From assembly GCA_017555805.1 (NCBI GenBank), contig JAFZFR010000032.1, forward strand, positions 1 through 53,217: a DNA stretch of 53,217 nt, written 5' to 3'. The DNA is from Alistipes sp. Lineage in GTDB: Bacteria; Bacteroidota; Bacteroidia; Bacteroidales; Rikenellaceae. Below, in pieces: positions 1-7,564 of the stretch. The notes under the pieces are model-generated. The model did not search any database. It was not told the DNA's origin and saw nothing but the letters and a program-made list of their open reading frames with translations. Within the stretch, counting starts at the first letter, position 1, and each line of letters begins with the position of its first letter. The translations under genes were made by a program, and so were the position numbers.

Positions 1-575
1 CTATCGTGTCAAACCGTATGGATCAGATTCCATCTAAGGATTCTATGCCAGGTTCACTCTACTCAGATTTGGCTAAGATCTACGAGAAGGCTGTGCAGTT
101 GCCAAACGGTGGTTCTATCACTATCATCGCCGTTACAACACTTTCGGGTGGTGATATTACTCACGCTATTCCTGATAACACAGGTTACATCACCGAGGGT
201 CAGCTCTTCCTTCGTAACGACTCTGATACTGGTAAGGTTATCGTCGATCCATTCCGTTCATTGTCTCGTTTGAAGCAGCTCGTAATCGGTAAGAAGACAC
301 GCGAGGATCACCCACAGGTGATGAACGCCTGCGTGCGTCTGTATGCCGATGCAGCAAATGCAAAGACCAAGCTCGAGAACGGTTTTGACTTGTCGGACTA
401 CGATGAGCGTGCATTGAAGTTTGCTCACGACTATTCAGAGCGTCTGTTGGCTATCGATGTAAACATCGAGAGTGAGCAGATGCTTGATATCGCGTGGACC
501 CTCTTTGCAGAGAACTTCTCGAAGGAGGAGGTTGCTATCAAGGCAGAGCTTATCGCAAAGTATTGGAAAGAGTAA
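1..575 (+). CDS. ntpB: V-type ATPase subunit B, 3' part (truncated by window edge)
   Basis: This is the C-terminal ~190 residues of the non-catalytic B subunit of an A/V-type rotary ATPase. The reading frame is open from the window edge, so the true start lies upstream; the GTG at 6 is an internal valine codon. The segment SNRMDQIPSKDSMPGSLYSD followed by TTLSGGDITHAIPDNTGYIT is the strongly conserved nucleotide-interface and catch-loop region of B subunits. B alternates with A in the cytoplasmic A3B3 head. Subunit D starts 6 bases after the stop, so B, D, I and K form one operon. The call is secure by family signature; only the missing 5' end is uncertain. Confidence 0.95.
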   Translation, partial: IVSNRMDQIPSKDSMPGSLYSDLAKIYEKAVQLPNGGSITIIAVTTLSGGDITHAIPDNTGYITEGQLFLRNDSDTGKVIVDPFRSLSRLKQLVIGKKTREDHPQVMNACVRLYADAANAKTKLENGFDLSDYDERALKFAHDYSERLLAIDVNIESEQMLDIAWTLFAENFSKEEVAIKAELIAKYWKE

Positions 576-581
576 CAAATT

Positions 582-1190
582 ATGGCAATTAAGTTTCAAT
601 ATAACAAAACTTCGCTCGGTGAACTCGGCAAGCAGCTGAAGATGCGCCGCACGGCGCTCCCTACTATTAAAAGTAAGGAGTCGGCTCTGCGTTCCGAGGT
701 AAAGCGAGCAAAGGATACCGCACGCGAGTACCGTAGTCGTCTGGATGCTCTGGCAGCCGAGTACGACTATATGGTCGCTCTGTGGGGTGAGTTCGATCCT
801 ACGCTCCTCAGAGTGAAGGATGTTGAGCTCGCCGAGCAGAAGATTGCGGGTGTGAGAATACCTGTGCTGGCGGGTGTGAGCTTCGAGCAGAAGCCTTACG
901 ACCTGTTCTCGTCACCGGTATGGTATGCCGATGGAGTGGAACTTTTGAAGCGTTTGGCAAAGTTGGGTGTTGAGTATGAGGTTTACAATCGCAAGATGGA
1001 ACTTTTGGACTACGCGCGCCGCAAGACAACGCAGAAGGTGAACCTCTATGAGAAGGTGCAGATTCCTGGCTATGAGGACGCTATTCGTAAGATTAAGCGC
1101 TTTATGGAGGATGAGGAGAACCTCTCGAAGTCGGCACAGAAGATTGTTAAAACAAGACAACAGCAGGCTGCGGAGGGGTCTAAGTTATGA
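582..1190 (+). CDS. ntpD: V-type ATPase subunit D (central shaft)
   Basis: This is the 202-residue central-stalk subunit that turns inside the A3B3 head and couples ATP hydrolysis to ion transport. It is built almost wholly of long charged helices: an N-terminal helix rich in Lys/Arg (about 1-70) and a C-terminal helix (about 135-200), as expected for the antiparallel coiled coil of the D/gamma shaft. Length fits the family. The ATG at 582 follows the B stop by 6 bases. The stop overlaps the start of subunit I (ATGA), which suggests translational coupling. Confidence 0.92.
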   Translation: MAIKFQYNKTSLGELGKQLKMRRTALPTIKSKESALRSEVKRAKDTAREYRSRLDALAAEYDYMVALWGEFDPTLLRVKDVELAEQKIAGVRIPVLAGVSFEQKPYDLFSSPVWYADGVELLKRLAKLGVEYEVYNRKMELLDYARRKTTQKVNLYEKVQIPGYEDAIRKIKRFMEDEENLSKSAQKIVKTRQQQAAEGSKL

Positions 1191-3088
1191 TAGTTAAGAT
1201 GTCGCGTTATGACTTTGTGTTGCTTGCGACACAGAGTGAGGATTTTATCGCTCGTCTGCGCGAGTTGGGCTTGGTGGATATCACCACAACAGGTTGGGAG
1301 CCACAGGAGAAGGATCGCCAGTTGGTTATGGATATCGACCAGTATCGCAAGGCTATCGAGACCCTCGAGGAGTTCTCGAAGGGCGAGGAGTACGGCTTCG
1401 CGAAGAAGGGCGCTGATGGTTCGGTCGTGATGGTTGAGCCACAGCCTTACACTTCGGGCAAGGAGGCGTTTGAGAAGTACACCGAGCTTCGTCAGCAGAA
1501 GTCTGCATTGCAGGCCGAGGAGGCACGCCTTGAGAAGATGGTCGAGGAGTTGAAGCCTTGGGGCGAGTTCGAGGGCGAGGCACGCGAGAAATTGTTGCAG
1601 CAGGGTATCGTGCTGCGTTACTTCGTGGCGCAGGCTTCGACTTTCGAGAAGTGCGCCGAGGAGTGGGCCGCTGCCTACACAATCGTGGAGATTAACCGCG
1701 ATGCTTCGACCGTTTACTTCGTTGTTGTCGCTGCTCCAGGTGAGGATATTGTAATTGATGCACAGGAGGTTAAGGCTCCAGCGATGGATAGCCGTGCAGC
1801 AGATGCCGAGGCGGAGAAGTGCCGCCTGGAGTTGCAGAACCTCAATGTGGAGTTCTCTATTTGCGCTGCAAGTCTCGATGCAATCAAGCAGCAGTATGAT
1901 GCGTTGGTTCGTCAGTTGCAGGATGTAAAGATTAAGGGTACAGCCACCGAGGCTGCCGACGGAGCGTTGGTAGTGATGGAGGGCTGGGCAGAGGAGGATA
2001 AGTCACAGCAGGTGGACGCCTTGCTTGACGAGTATCCCGATGTCATCTACCTCAAGCGCAACCCAGTGCCAGAGGATGATACCCCAGTTAAGTTGAAGAA
2101 TAATTGGTTTGCTCGCCTTTTCGAGATGATTGGTGCGATGTACGCCTTGCCAAAGTATGGCACTATGGACCTTACTCCATTCTTCGCTCCGTTCTATATG
2201 TTGTTCTTCGCAATATGTTTGAACGATGCGGGTTACGGTGCTATCCTGACATTGGTCGGCGCAATTCTCCTGGCGAAGGGCGGCAAGGGCTTGAAGCAGG
2301 CTGCGTGGCTCACCATCTTCTGTGGTGGCGCTACTACGCTGTTCGGTCTCTATACAGGTTCGTTGTTTGGTATGAGCATTCCCGATATGCTGGGTTATGA
2401 AAGCATCGCCAACTCTCCGTTCCTCGATTTCCAGAATCAGTTCTTCTCGTTGGCGTTGGCGTTGGGTGTTGTGCAGATTTTGTTCGGTATGTTCCTTAAC
2501 ATCTGCCTCCAGACCAAACTCTTCGGCTTTACATCTACATTCGGCCTCTTGGGATGGTTTATCATCCTCTTGTCGGGCTGCTTGGCGGTAGGTCTGCCAA
2601 TGATGAACGAGAACCTCACAATCTCGTGGTTTACCGCTTCGTCGCCAGCATTCTACGCTGCGATGGGCGTGGGTGCGGTGTTGATGCTTCTGTTGAACAA
2701 CATCAAGCGTAATCCACTCATCAACTTCGGCTCGGGTTTGTGGGATGCCTACAATAACATCACAGGCTTGTTGAGCGATGTGCTCTCTTACATCCGTTTG
2801 TTCGCAATCGGTTTGTCGGGCGGTGTGTTGGCGCAGGTTTTCAACTCGCTGGCTATGGGTCTTACTGGCTTGGATGCAGGTATCGAGAGTTTCGGTGTGG
2901 GCACAGTGTTCCAGATTATCGGTGCATCGGCTATCCTGCTCATCGGTCACGGTATCAACCTCTTTATGTCAGCAATCTCATCGTTTGTTCACCCTATGCG
3001 TTTGACATTCGTTGAGTTCTATAAGAATGCAGGTTTCGAGATGACTACTCGTCAGTTCGAGCCTTTAACAAATGAGAATAATAAATAA
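1187..3088 (+). CDS. ntpI: V-type ATPase subunit I (membrane stator, a-subunit)
   Basis: This 633-residue stator subunit forms the ion half-channels next to the rotor ring. Residues 1 to about 310 are a cytoplasmic, partly coiled-coil arm that contacts the peripheral stalk. The rest holds about seven or eight hydrophobic membrane segments. The motif LSYIRLFAIGLSGG supplies the essential stator arginine (R537), and FVHPMRLTFVEFY near the C terminus carries a second arginine (R605), both usual for the family. The ATG at 1187 overlaps the end of subunit D by 4 bases; a second ATG at 1199 is an alternative start. Subunit K follows 32 bases downstream. Confidence 0.93.
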   Translation: MIVKMSRYDFVLLATQSEDFIARLRELGLVDITTTGWEPQEKDRQLVMDIDQYRKAIETLEEFSKGEEYGFAKKGADGSVVMVEPQPYTSGKEAFEKYTELRQQKSALQAEEARLEKMVEELKPWGEFEGEAREKLLQQGIVLRYFVAQASTFEKCAEEWAAAYTIVEINRDASTVYFVVVAAPGEDIVIDAQEVKAPAMDSRAADAEAEKCRLELQNLNVEFSICAASLDAIKQQYDALVRQLQDVKIKGTATEAADGALVVMEGWAEEDKSQQVDALLDEYPDVIYLKRNPVPEDDTPVKLKNNWFARLFEMIGAMYALPKYGTMDLTPFFAPFYMLFFAICLNDAGYGAILTLVGAILLAKGGKGLKQAAWLTIFCGGATTLFGLYTGSLFGMSIPDMLGYESIANSPFLDFQNQFFSLALALGVVQILFGMFLNICLQTKLFGFTSTFGLLGWFIILLSGCLAVGLPMMNENLTISWFTASSPAFYAAMGVGAVLMLLLNNIKRNPLINFGSGLWDAYNNITGLLSDVLSYIRLFAIGLSGGVLAQVFNSLAMGLTGLDAGIESFGVGTVFQIIGASAILLIGHGINLFMSAISSFVHPMRLTFVEFYKNAGFEMTTRQFEPLTNENNK

Positions 3089-3120
3089 TCAAATTTAAAA
3101 TTTAATAAAACAAAAAAATT

Positions 3121-3576
3121 ATGAATTCAGCAGCATTGATTTTGGCCTACATTGGCGTAGTATTTATGGTAGGCTTGGCAGGTATCGCATCTGCAATTGG
3201 TACTTCTATCTGCGGTCAGACAGCAGTAGGCGCTATGAAGAAGAACAGCGGCGCGTTCGGTAGCTACATGATCCTCTCGGCTTTGCCAGGTTCACAGGGT
3301 CTCTACGGTTTCGTATGTTTCTTTATGGTTCAGGGTCTCTTGACAGCAGACATCACTATGTTCCAGGCAGCTGCCGTATTTGGTGCAGGTTTGTTGGTAG
3401 GTTTGGTAAACCTTTTGGCTGCTTACTACCAGGCAAAGGTTTGTGCTAACGGTATCAACGCTATCGGTAACGGTCACGATGTAATGGGTAAGACTCTTAT
3501 CCTCGCAGCGTTCCCTGAGTTGTACGCTATCTTGACAGTTGCTGCTACATTCCTTATCTCAAATGCAGTTGCATAA
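3121..3576 (+). CDS. ntpK: V-type ATPase subunit K (rotor ring proteolipid)
   Basis: This is a 151-residue, four-helix (double hairpin) rotor-ring proteolipid. The first hairpin has LPGSQGLYGF and no carboxylate; the second has FPELYAIL, whose Glu133 is the ion-carrying residue. L55, S58, Q59, Q104 and E133 sit exactly six positions before L61, T64, Q65, Q110 and E139, the Na+ ligands of Enterococcus hirae NtpK. The only change is Thr to Ser, and it keeps the hydroxyl. This suggests sodium rather than proton coupling. The gene is last in the operon and is followed by a strong terminator. Confidence 0.95.
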   Translation: MNSAALILAYIGVVFMVGLAGIASAIGTSICGQTAVGAMKKNSGAFGSYMILSALPGSQGLYGFVCFFMVQGLLTADITMFQAAAVFGAGLLVGLVNLLAAYYQAKVCANGINAIGNGHDVMGKTLILAAFPELYAILTVAATFLISNAVA

Positions 3577-3605
3577 TCGGTAGGGTAGCAGATTTTATCG
3601 AATGT

Positions 3606-3640
3606 AGGGTCATCCAAAAGCGGATGACCCTATTTTTTAT
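3606..3640 (+). terminator. Rho-independent terminator of the V-ATPase operon
   Basis: A perfect 10-bp stem (agggtcatcc at 3606-3615 with ggatgaccct at 3622-3631) closes a 6-base loop and is followed by a T-rich tract. It lies 30 bases after the subunit K stop. Confidence 0.9.
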
Positions 3641-3660
3641 ATTTAGACCTCTCTGCTCTA

Positions 3661-3691
3661 TTGCAAAATTTGTGTAAAAATATTAACTTTG
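3661..3691 (+). promoter_or_regulatory. Bacteroidota-type promoter for the alcohol dehydrogenase
   Basis: TAACTTTG at 3684-3691 matches the -7 consensus TAnnTTTG exactly. TTG at 3661-3663 lies 20 bases upstream, in the place of the -33 element. The start codon chosen for the downstream gene is 30 bases past the -7 box. Confidence 0.65.
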
Positions 3692-3721
3692 AAGTTAGAA
3701 AACCTTAAAACAAAAATAACT

Positions 3722-4891
3722 ATGAATAAGTTTGTGTATGATATCCCTACCAAAGTCTATTTCGGTAAGGAGCAACTGTCGCACTTGGGAGAGGAGTTGA
3801 AGCAGTTCGGTAACCGCGTATTGCTTACCTATGGTGGCGGCTCAATCAAGAAGATTGGTCTTTATGATGCAGTTTTGAATGAGATTGAGAAGGCGGGCTT
3901 GGAGTTGTTCGAGTTGTCGGGCATCGAGCCTAACCCTCGCATCGAGTCTGTTCGTACGGGTGCGGAGATGTGTAAGGAGCATAATATTGATGTTGTGCTG
4001 GCTGTTGGTGGCGGCTCTACTATTGACGCTGCGAAGTTTATTGCTGCAGGTGCTTGCGTTGACCACGACCCATGGGATTTCCTGAGCAAGACCTGGGCAC
4101 CAATCAATAAGGCTCTGCCTATCGTTTCTATTTTGACCCTCTCGGCTACTGGCTCGGAGATGGACACTGCGGCGGTGATTACCAACTTCGCTACGCAGGA
4201 GAAGATAGGCCGTCTCGACCGTAACCTCTTGCCACGCGTGTCGTTCCTCGACCCAACAAACACATTCACCGTAAGCCCATACCAGACCGCTTGCGGCTCG
4301 GCAGATATTATCTCTCACATCCTTGAGGTATATTTCGCACCAGAGCAGGATTTGTATATGCTCGACTGCTTTATGGAGGGCATGCTCAAGACCGTCATCA
4401 AGTACGCCCCAGTGGCAATGAAGGAGCCCGATAACTATGAGGCACGCGCTAACCTTATGTGGACCTCATCGTGGGCAATCAACGGCTTTATTACCGCTGG
4501 CAAGCGCCACGCGTGGAGTTGCCACCCAATCGAGCACGAGTTGTCGGCATTCTACGACATCACCCACGGCTTGGGCTTGGCTATCGTGACACCTCGCTGG
4601 ATGGAGTATTGCCTGGAGGAGGGCAATGTGGATAAGTATGTGCAGTTCGCCGTTAATGTCTTTGGCGTAGAGCCATCGAAGGATAAGATGGCGGTTGCAA
4701 AGAAGGGTATCGAGTTGCTCGCCGACTTCTTCTTCAACACTCTGGGTCTTGACGATAACTTCACCAAGATTGGCATCAAGTCAGAGGACTTCCCAGCAAT
4801 GGCACGCAAGGCTTGTTGCGACGGGGTTATTCCAGGATTTAAGCCGCTGGCACAGGCGGATATTGAAAAGATTTACACAATGTGTATTTAA
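3722..4891 (+). CDS. Iron-containing alcohol dehydrogenase (YqhD/BDH type)
   Basis: This is a group III, metal-dependent NAD(P)H alcohol dehydrogenase, probably reducing an aldehyde to an alcohol in the cytoplasm during fermentation. The dinucleotide-binding GGGS motifs (near residues 39 and 95 of the chosen start), LSATGSEMD and the metal-binding region with HAWSCHPIEHELS and DITHGLGLA are those of the BDH/YqhD branch. The ATG at 3722 is preferred: the longer frame from TTG 3689 would start inside the -7 promoter box and add 11 non-conserved residues. Length (389 aa) is normal. The gene stands alone between two terminators. The natural substrate cannot be read from the sequence. Confidence 0.9.
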   Translation: MNKFVYDIPTKVYFGKEQLSHLGEELKQFGNRVLLTYGGGSIKKIGLYDAVLNEIEKAGLELFELSGIEPNPRIESVRTGAEMCKEHNIDVVLAVGGGSTIDAAKFIAAGACVDHDPWDFLSKTWAPINKALPIVSILTLSATGSEMDTAAVITNFATQEKIGRLDRNLLPRVSFLDPTNTFTVSPYQTACGSADIISHILEVYFAPEQDLYMLDCFMEGMLKTVIKYAPVAMKEPDNYEARANLMWTSSWAINGFITAGKRHAWSCHPIEHELSAFYDITHGLGLAIVTPRWMEYCLEEGNVDKYVQFAVNVFGVEPSKDKMAVAKKGIELLADFFFNTLGLDDNFTKIGIKSEDFPAMARKACCDGVIPGFKPLAQADIEKIYTMCI

Positions 4892-4900
4892 TGAAGGTAG

Positions 4901-4927
4901 GGTTGCTCTTCGGGGCAACCTTTTTTG
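4901..4927 (+). terminator. Terminator of the alcohol dehydrogenase gene
   Basis: The stem ggttgc (4901-4906) pairs with gcaacc (4915-4920) around a short loop containing ttcg, followed by six T's. Confidence 0.85.
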
Positions 4928-4942
4928 ATGCGCTATAAAACA

Positions 4943-4970
4943 AAAAACCGAAGCGATTGCTTCGGTTTTT
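4943..4970 (-). terminator. Terminator of tRNA-Gln, possibly bidirectional
   Basis: A 12-bp perfect stem (4943-4954 with 4959-4970) encloses the loop gatt and is flanked by A- and T-runs on the two sides. It lies just past the 3' end of the tRNA on the minus strand and could also act on the plus strand. Confidence 0.8.
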
Positions 4971-4973
4971 CAG

Positions 4974-5044
4974 TTGGGCTACCAAGATTCGAACTTGGAA
5001 TGACAGGACCAGAATCTGTAGTGTTACCATTACACCATAGCCCA
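4974..5044 (-). tRNA. tRNA-Gln (anticodon CUG)
   Basis: Read on the minus strand, the 7-bp acceptor stem TGGGCTA/TAGCCCA, a 3-bp D stem with the TAATGGTAA loop, the anticodon loop TTCTGGT (anticodon CTG, reads CAG) and the T arm CCAAG/TTCGAAT/CTTGG fold as a normal cloverleaf. CCA is not encoded. Two details stand out: the anticodon stem closes with an A-C mismatch (positions 31-39) and the discriminator base is A rather than the G found in Escherichia coli tRNA-Gln. The gene has its own promoter and terminator. Confidence 0.93.
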
Positions 5045-5070
5045 ATTTTGTGTTGTCATTTTTGACACTG

Positions 5071-5101
5071 CAAAAGTAGAATATTATTTCTAATCTGCAA
5101 A
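5071..5101 (-). promoter_or_regulatory. Promoter of tRNA-Gln
   Basis: On the minus strand TTTG (5098-5101), a 19-base spacer and TACTTTTG (5071-5078) form an exact match to the Bacteroidota housekeeping promoter (TTTG, about 19 bases, TAnnTTTG). The mature tRNA begins 27 bases downstream. Confidence 0.85.
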
Positions 5102-5150
5102 GAAAAATCGAGATTTTTTTCGGTTAAATGTAAAAAATCTTAATATTTCA

Positions 5151-7427
5151 CTAATAATCTACCCTGATGAGCCACTCGCCCGACCCCAAAGTGCCACAAT
5201 CAATGCGCCCGTTGGGCAAAATCTGCACTTTTCGGTTGCGACCATTGATGCTCAATCGTGCTGCGACAACATCTCCCGTCGCGGGCAACGACACCTCGGC
5301 GGTGGTGTTGGCTGGAATCTTCAGCGCGAGAGTGTAACTCTGCTCGGTGTTGTTTATTGTGGCAGCCACGCCTCCGCGGATGGTCGGTACAACGGCCTCC
5401 ATCTGCTTGAGCGTGGATGTCTGTGGCGCAATCGCAATCTTGCCAAATCCCGCCTCAAGCGGTCTTATGCCCACCACATAGCGCGGAATGATGTTGGCGG
5501 GAGCAGCGCCCCACGCGTGGTTCCAATCCTGGTTTGGTTTGAACTTATCGTCCCACGCCTCGTATGTTATTGTGGCGTTGTGGCGCACCATATTATACCA
5601 GCCTCGCTCATCCTGCTTGGTCAGCATCGCGAGGGCGTAATCATCGTCATAGTGCTCATATAGCGCCTCCATCAGGAACTGCGCCGCATATACGCTGCAC
5701 GCCATTCCCTTCGAGTGGATGTGCTCCAGCACTCTTTGGCGGTGCTCCTCGGGCACAAGACCCAACGCAAGGGCGAAGTGGTTGGCGTGGAGCGAGTGGT
5801 GGTCAGCGCCGATGCCGTCACGATATAACCCCTTCTCCAGGTCGAAAAAGTGGGCGTTGAAGTCTGCGAAAAGTTTGTCGCACTCCGCCTTTAGTTGCTC
5901 CGCCTCGTCGGTGCGGTCGGCCAGTTGCGCCATCTGTTGCAGGATAACCAGAGCGCGGTAGTGGAACGCATTGACTACGGTGTTATAGTCCGCGAGGCGG
6001 TAGTTATCATCCTCGCCGTGCTCCCAGTCGCCGCAACGAGGCCAGTCCACGATGTCGCGGATATTGCCGCCAAAGCGTATCGACGAGCGGAACGCATCAC
6101 TCTTGACCTTATCATCAGTCGTGGAAATCAATCCATTCTCGCGGCGCAATGATGAGAGGGTGCGAGCCTTCAGGATGTCATAGTTCGCCTCGATTGAGCG
6201 CTTGTCGCCCGTATAGAGATAGTCGTTCCACACGATTATGAGCGCCTGCAATATCCACTCGGTAGGCCAAGTGGGGTGGTTGAGCAGATACTCCGATGTA
6301 CGGCGCGCCATCGCGAACTCGCGGTCGGTGGTGTAGTGGCTCAACTGGTTGATGAGCGCGTCCGCCTCGTAGGGGATGCGCTCGCGGTCGCCATCTACAT
6401 AAATGCCGAGCGCGGATGTCGCCTTGATTGAGTATTTGCAGAGTTCCCAGACGGCGTTCAGGATATCGTTGTCGCTGTGGAACTGCGCCGCCGCATAGTC
6501 AAACGGGTATATTGCCGTATGGCGCACAATATCCTCGCGCGAGATGTTGCCAGCATAACCCTCCACCTCGCAGTAGCGCATCGGCGCGACCTCACCGATG
6601 TAGTTGGGCATCAGTATTGCCTGCGGACCTGTGTTGCGCCTATCGTGGGCGGGGATGATGGGGTAGGTGTGGCGACCCTTGCGTAGAGGCAGGGCGTAGC
6701 GGTAGTAGCGCACAGTGCCGTGTGGACGGCTGTTTACGCGACCATCCTTGCTATCCTCGCCAATGGCAATGTAAATCGTGTCGTTGTCGCGCTGTGAGTC
6801 TAAAGTGACCTCCAACGAGCAGAACGATGCGCGACCGAAGTCTATAAATGTCGTTGTGGGGTCAATCTTGCGGATGGTGGTAGGGTGCTCCCTCTCGCGC
6901 ACCTGCGGACGGAACGAACAGGCGTAGGGCTGTAACTCCTCGGCGGTGCGGAACGCCACGCACTCCGACCACTCGCCTCTTTCGGCGGAGGTTGCCACCT
7001 GAACACTCCAGTAATATGTTTTGCTGGCGGCAAGGTCTGCGCCTCCGTAGGGCACTGCAACCGATTCTGCGCTGCGTACGCGACCGCTATCCCACACCTT
7101 TCCCGCGTGGTCGGCGGCGTCGGCTGGGTTATCATCCACCACGATGCGATACCACCTCTGCACGATATTGTTTCGCCCAGCGCTCTGGGGCACTATCCAC
7201 GAAAATGTGGGTCGCGACGAGCGGATGGCAGCATATTGATACTCCGCGAACTCGCCCTCCGCGAGGTCTGTCATCTGCCTCTCGGCGCGGTAGCCATTCT
7301 GGTAGAGCGCCGAAGCCTCGCCGACAAGGTCGGTGAGCAGTCCCGTAGCGCGGTTTTGCGCCATAAGGTTGAGCGATAGGGCAGCAAGCAGTGCGGCAAG
7401 CGCAGTGCGTAATATTGATTTTCCCAT
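5151..7427 (-). CDS. Secreted alpha-L-rhamnosidase-like GH78 enzyme
   Basis: The 758-residue protein starts with a signal peptide (1-23, ending LMAQ). It probably cleaves terminal L-rhamnose from plant or host glycans in the periplasm or at the surface. An N-terminal beta-sandwich part (about 60-290) includes the WSVQVATS strand typical of the rhamnosidase N domain. The (alpha/alpha)6 catalytic part carries YVDGDRERIPYEAD, the GH78 acidic motif, and TEWILQALIIVWNDY. The C-terminal DWNHAWGAAPANI and GFGKIAIAP are also standard for the family. No SusC/D pair adjoins it, so it is not in a visible polysaccharide utilization locus. Substrate specificity is inferred from family only. Confidence 0.85.
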   Translation of the reverse strand: MGKSILRTALAALLAALSLNLMAQNRATGLLTDLVGEASALYQNGYRAERQMTDLAEGEFAEYQYAAIRSSRPTFSWIVPQSAGRNNIVQRWYRIVVDDNPADAADHAGKVWDSGRVRSAESVAVPYGGADLAASKTYYWSVQVATSAERGEWSECVAFRTAEELQPYACSFRPQVREREHPTTIRKIDPTTTFIDFGRASFCSLEVTLDSQRDNDTIYIAIGEDSKDGRVNSRPHGTVRYYRYALPLRKGRHTYPIIPAHDRRNTGPQAILMPNYIGEVAPMRYCEVEGYAGNISREDIVRHTAIYPFDYAAAQFHSDNDILNAVWELCKYSIKATSALGIYVDGDRERIPYEADALINQLSHYTTDREFAMARRTSEYLLNHPTWPTEWILQALIIVWNDYLYTGDKRSIEANYDILKARTLSSLRRENGLISTTDDKVKSDAFRSSIRFGGNIRDIVDWPRCGDWEHGEDDNYRLADYNTVVNAFHYRALVILQQMAQLADRTDEAEQLKAECDKLFADFNAHFFDLEKGLYRDGIGADHHSLHANHFALALGLVPEEHRQRVLEHIHSKGMACSVYAAQFLMEALYEHYDDDYALAMLTKQDERGWYNMVRHNATITYEAWDDKFKPNQDWNHAWGAAPANIIPRYVVGIRPLEAGFGKIAIAPQTSTLKQMEAVVPTIRGGVAATINNTEQSYTLALKIPANTTAEVSLPATGDVVAARLSINGRNRKVQILPNGRIDCGTLGSGEWLIRVDY

Positions 7428-7501
7428 AGGATGCGGTCTTTAGGTTTTAGGTAGTGTAAAATTAACACTTTTACGCCGCAAATCAAAGTTTTACCCCGAA
7501 T

Positions 7502-7541
7502 AAAAAAAAGTTGCCACCGACCGCGTGGGTCAATGGCAACC
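7502..7541 (-). terminator. Terminator of the outer-membrane barrel gene
   Basis: Read on the minus strand, ggttgcca pairs with tggcaac around a GC-rich inner stem and is followed by eight T's (7502-7509). Confidence 0.85.
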
Positions 7542-7564
7542 TATTTTCAAAAGTCTTGAGCCTA

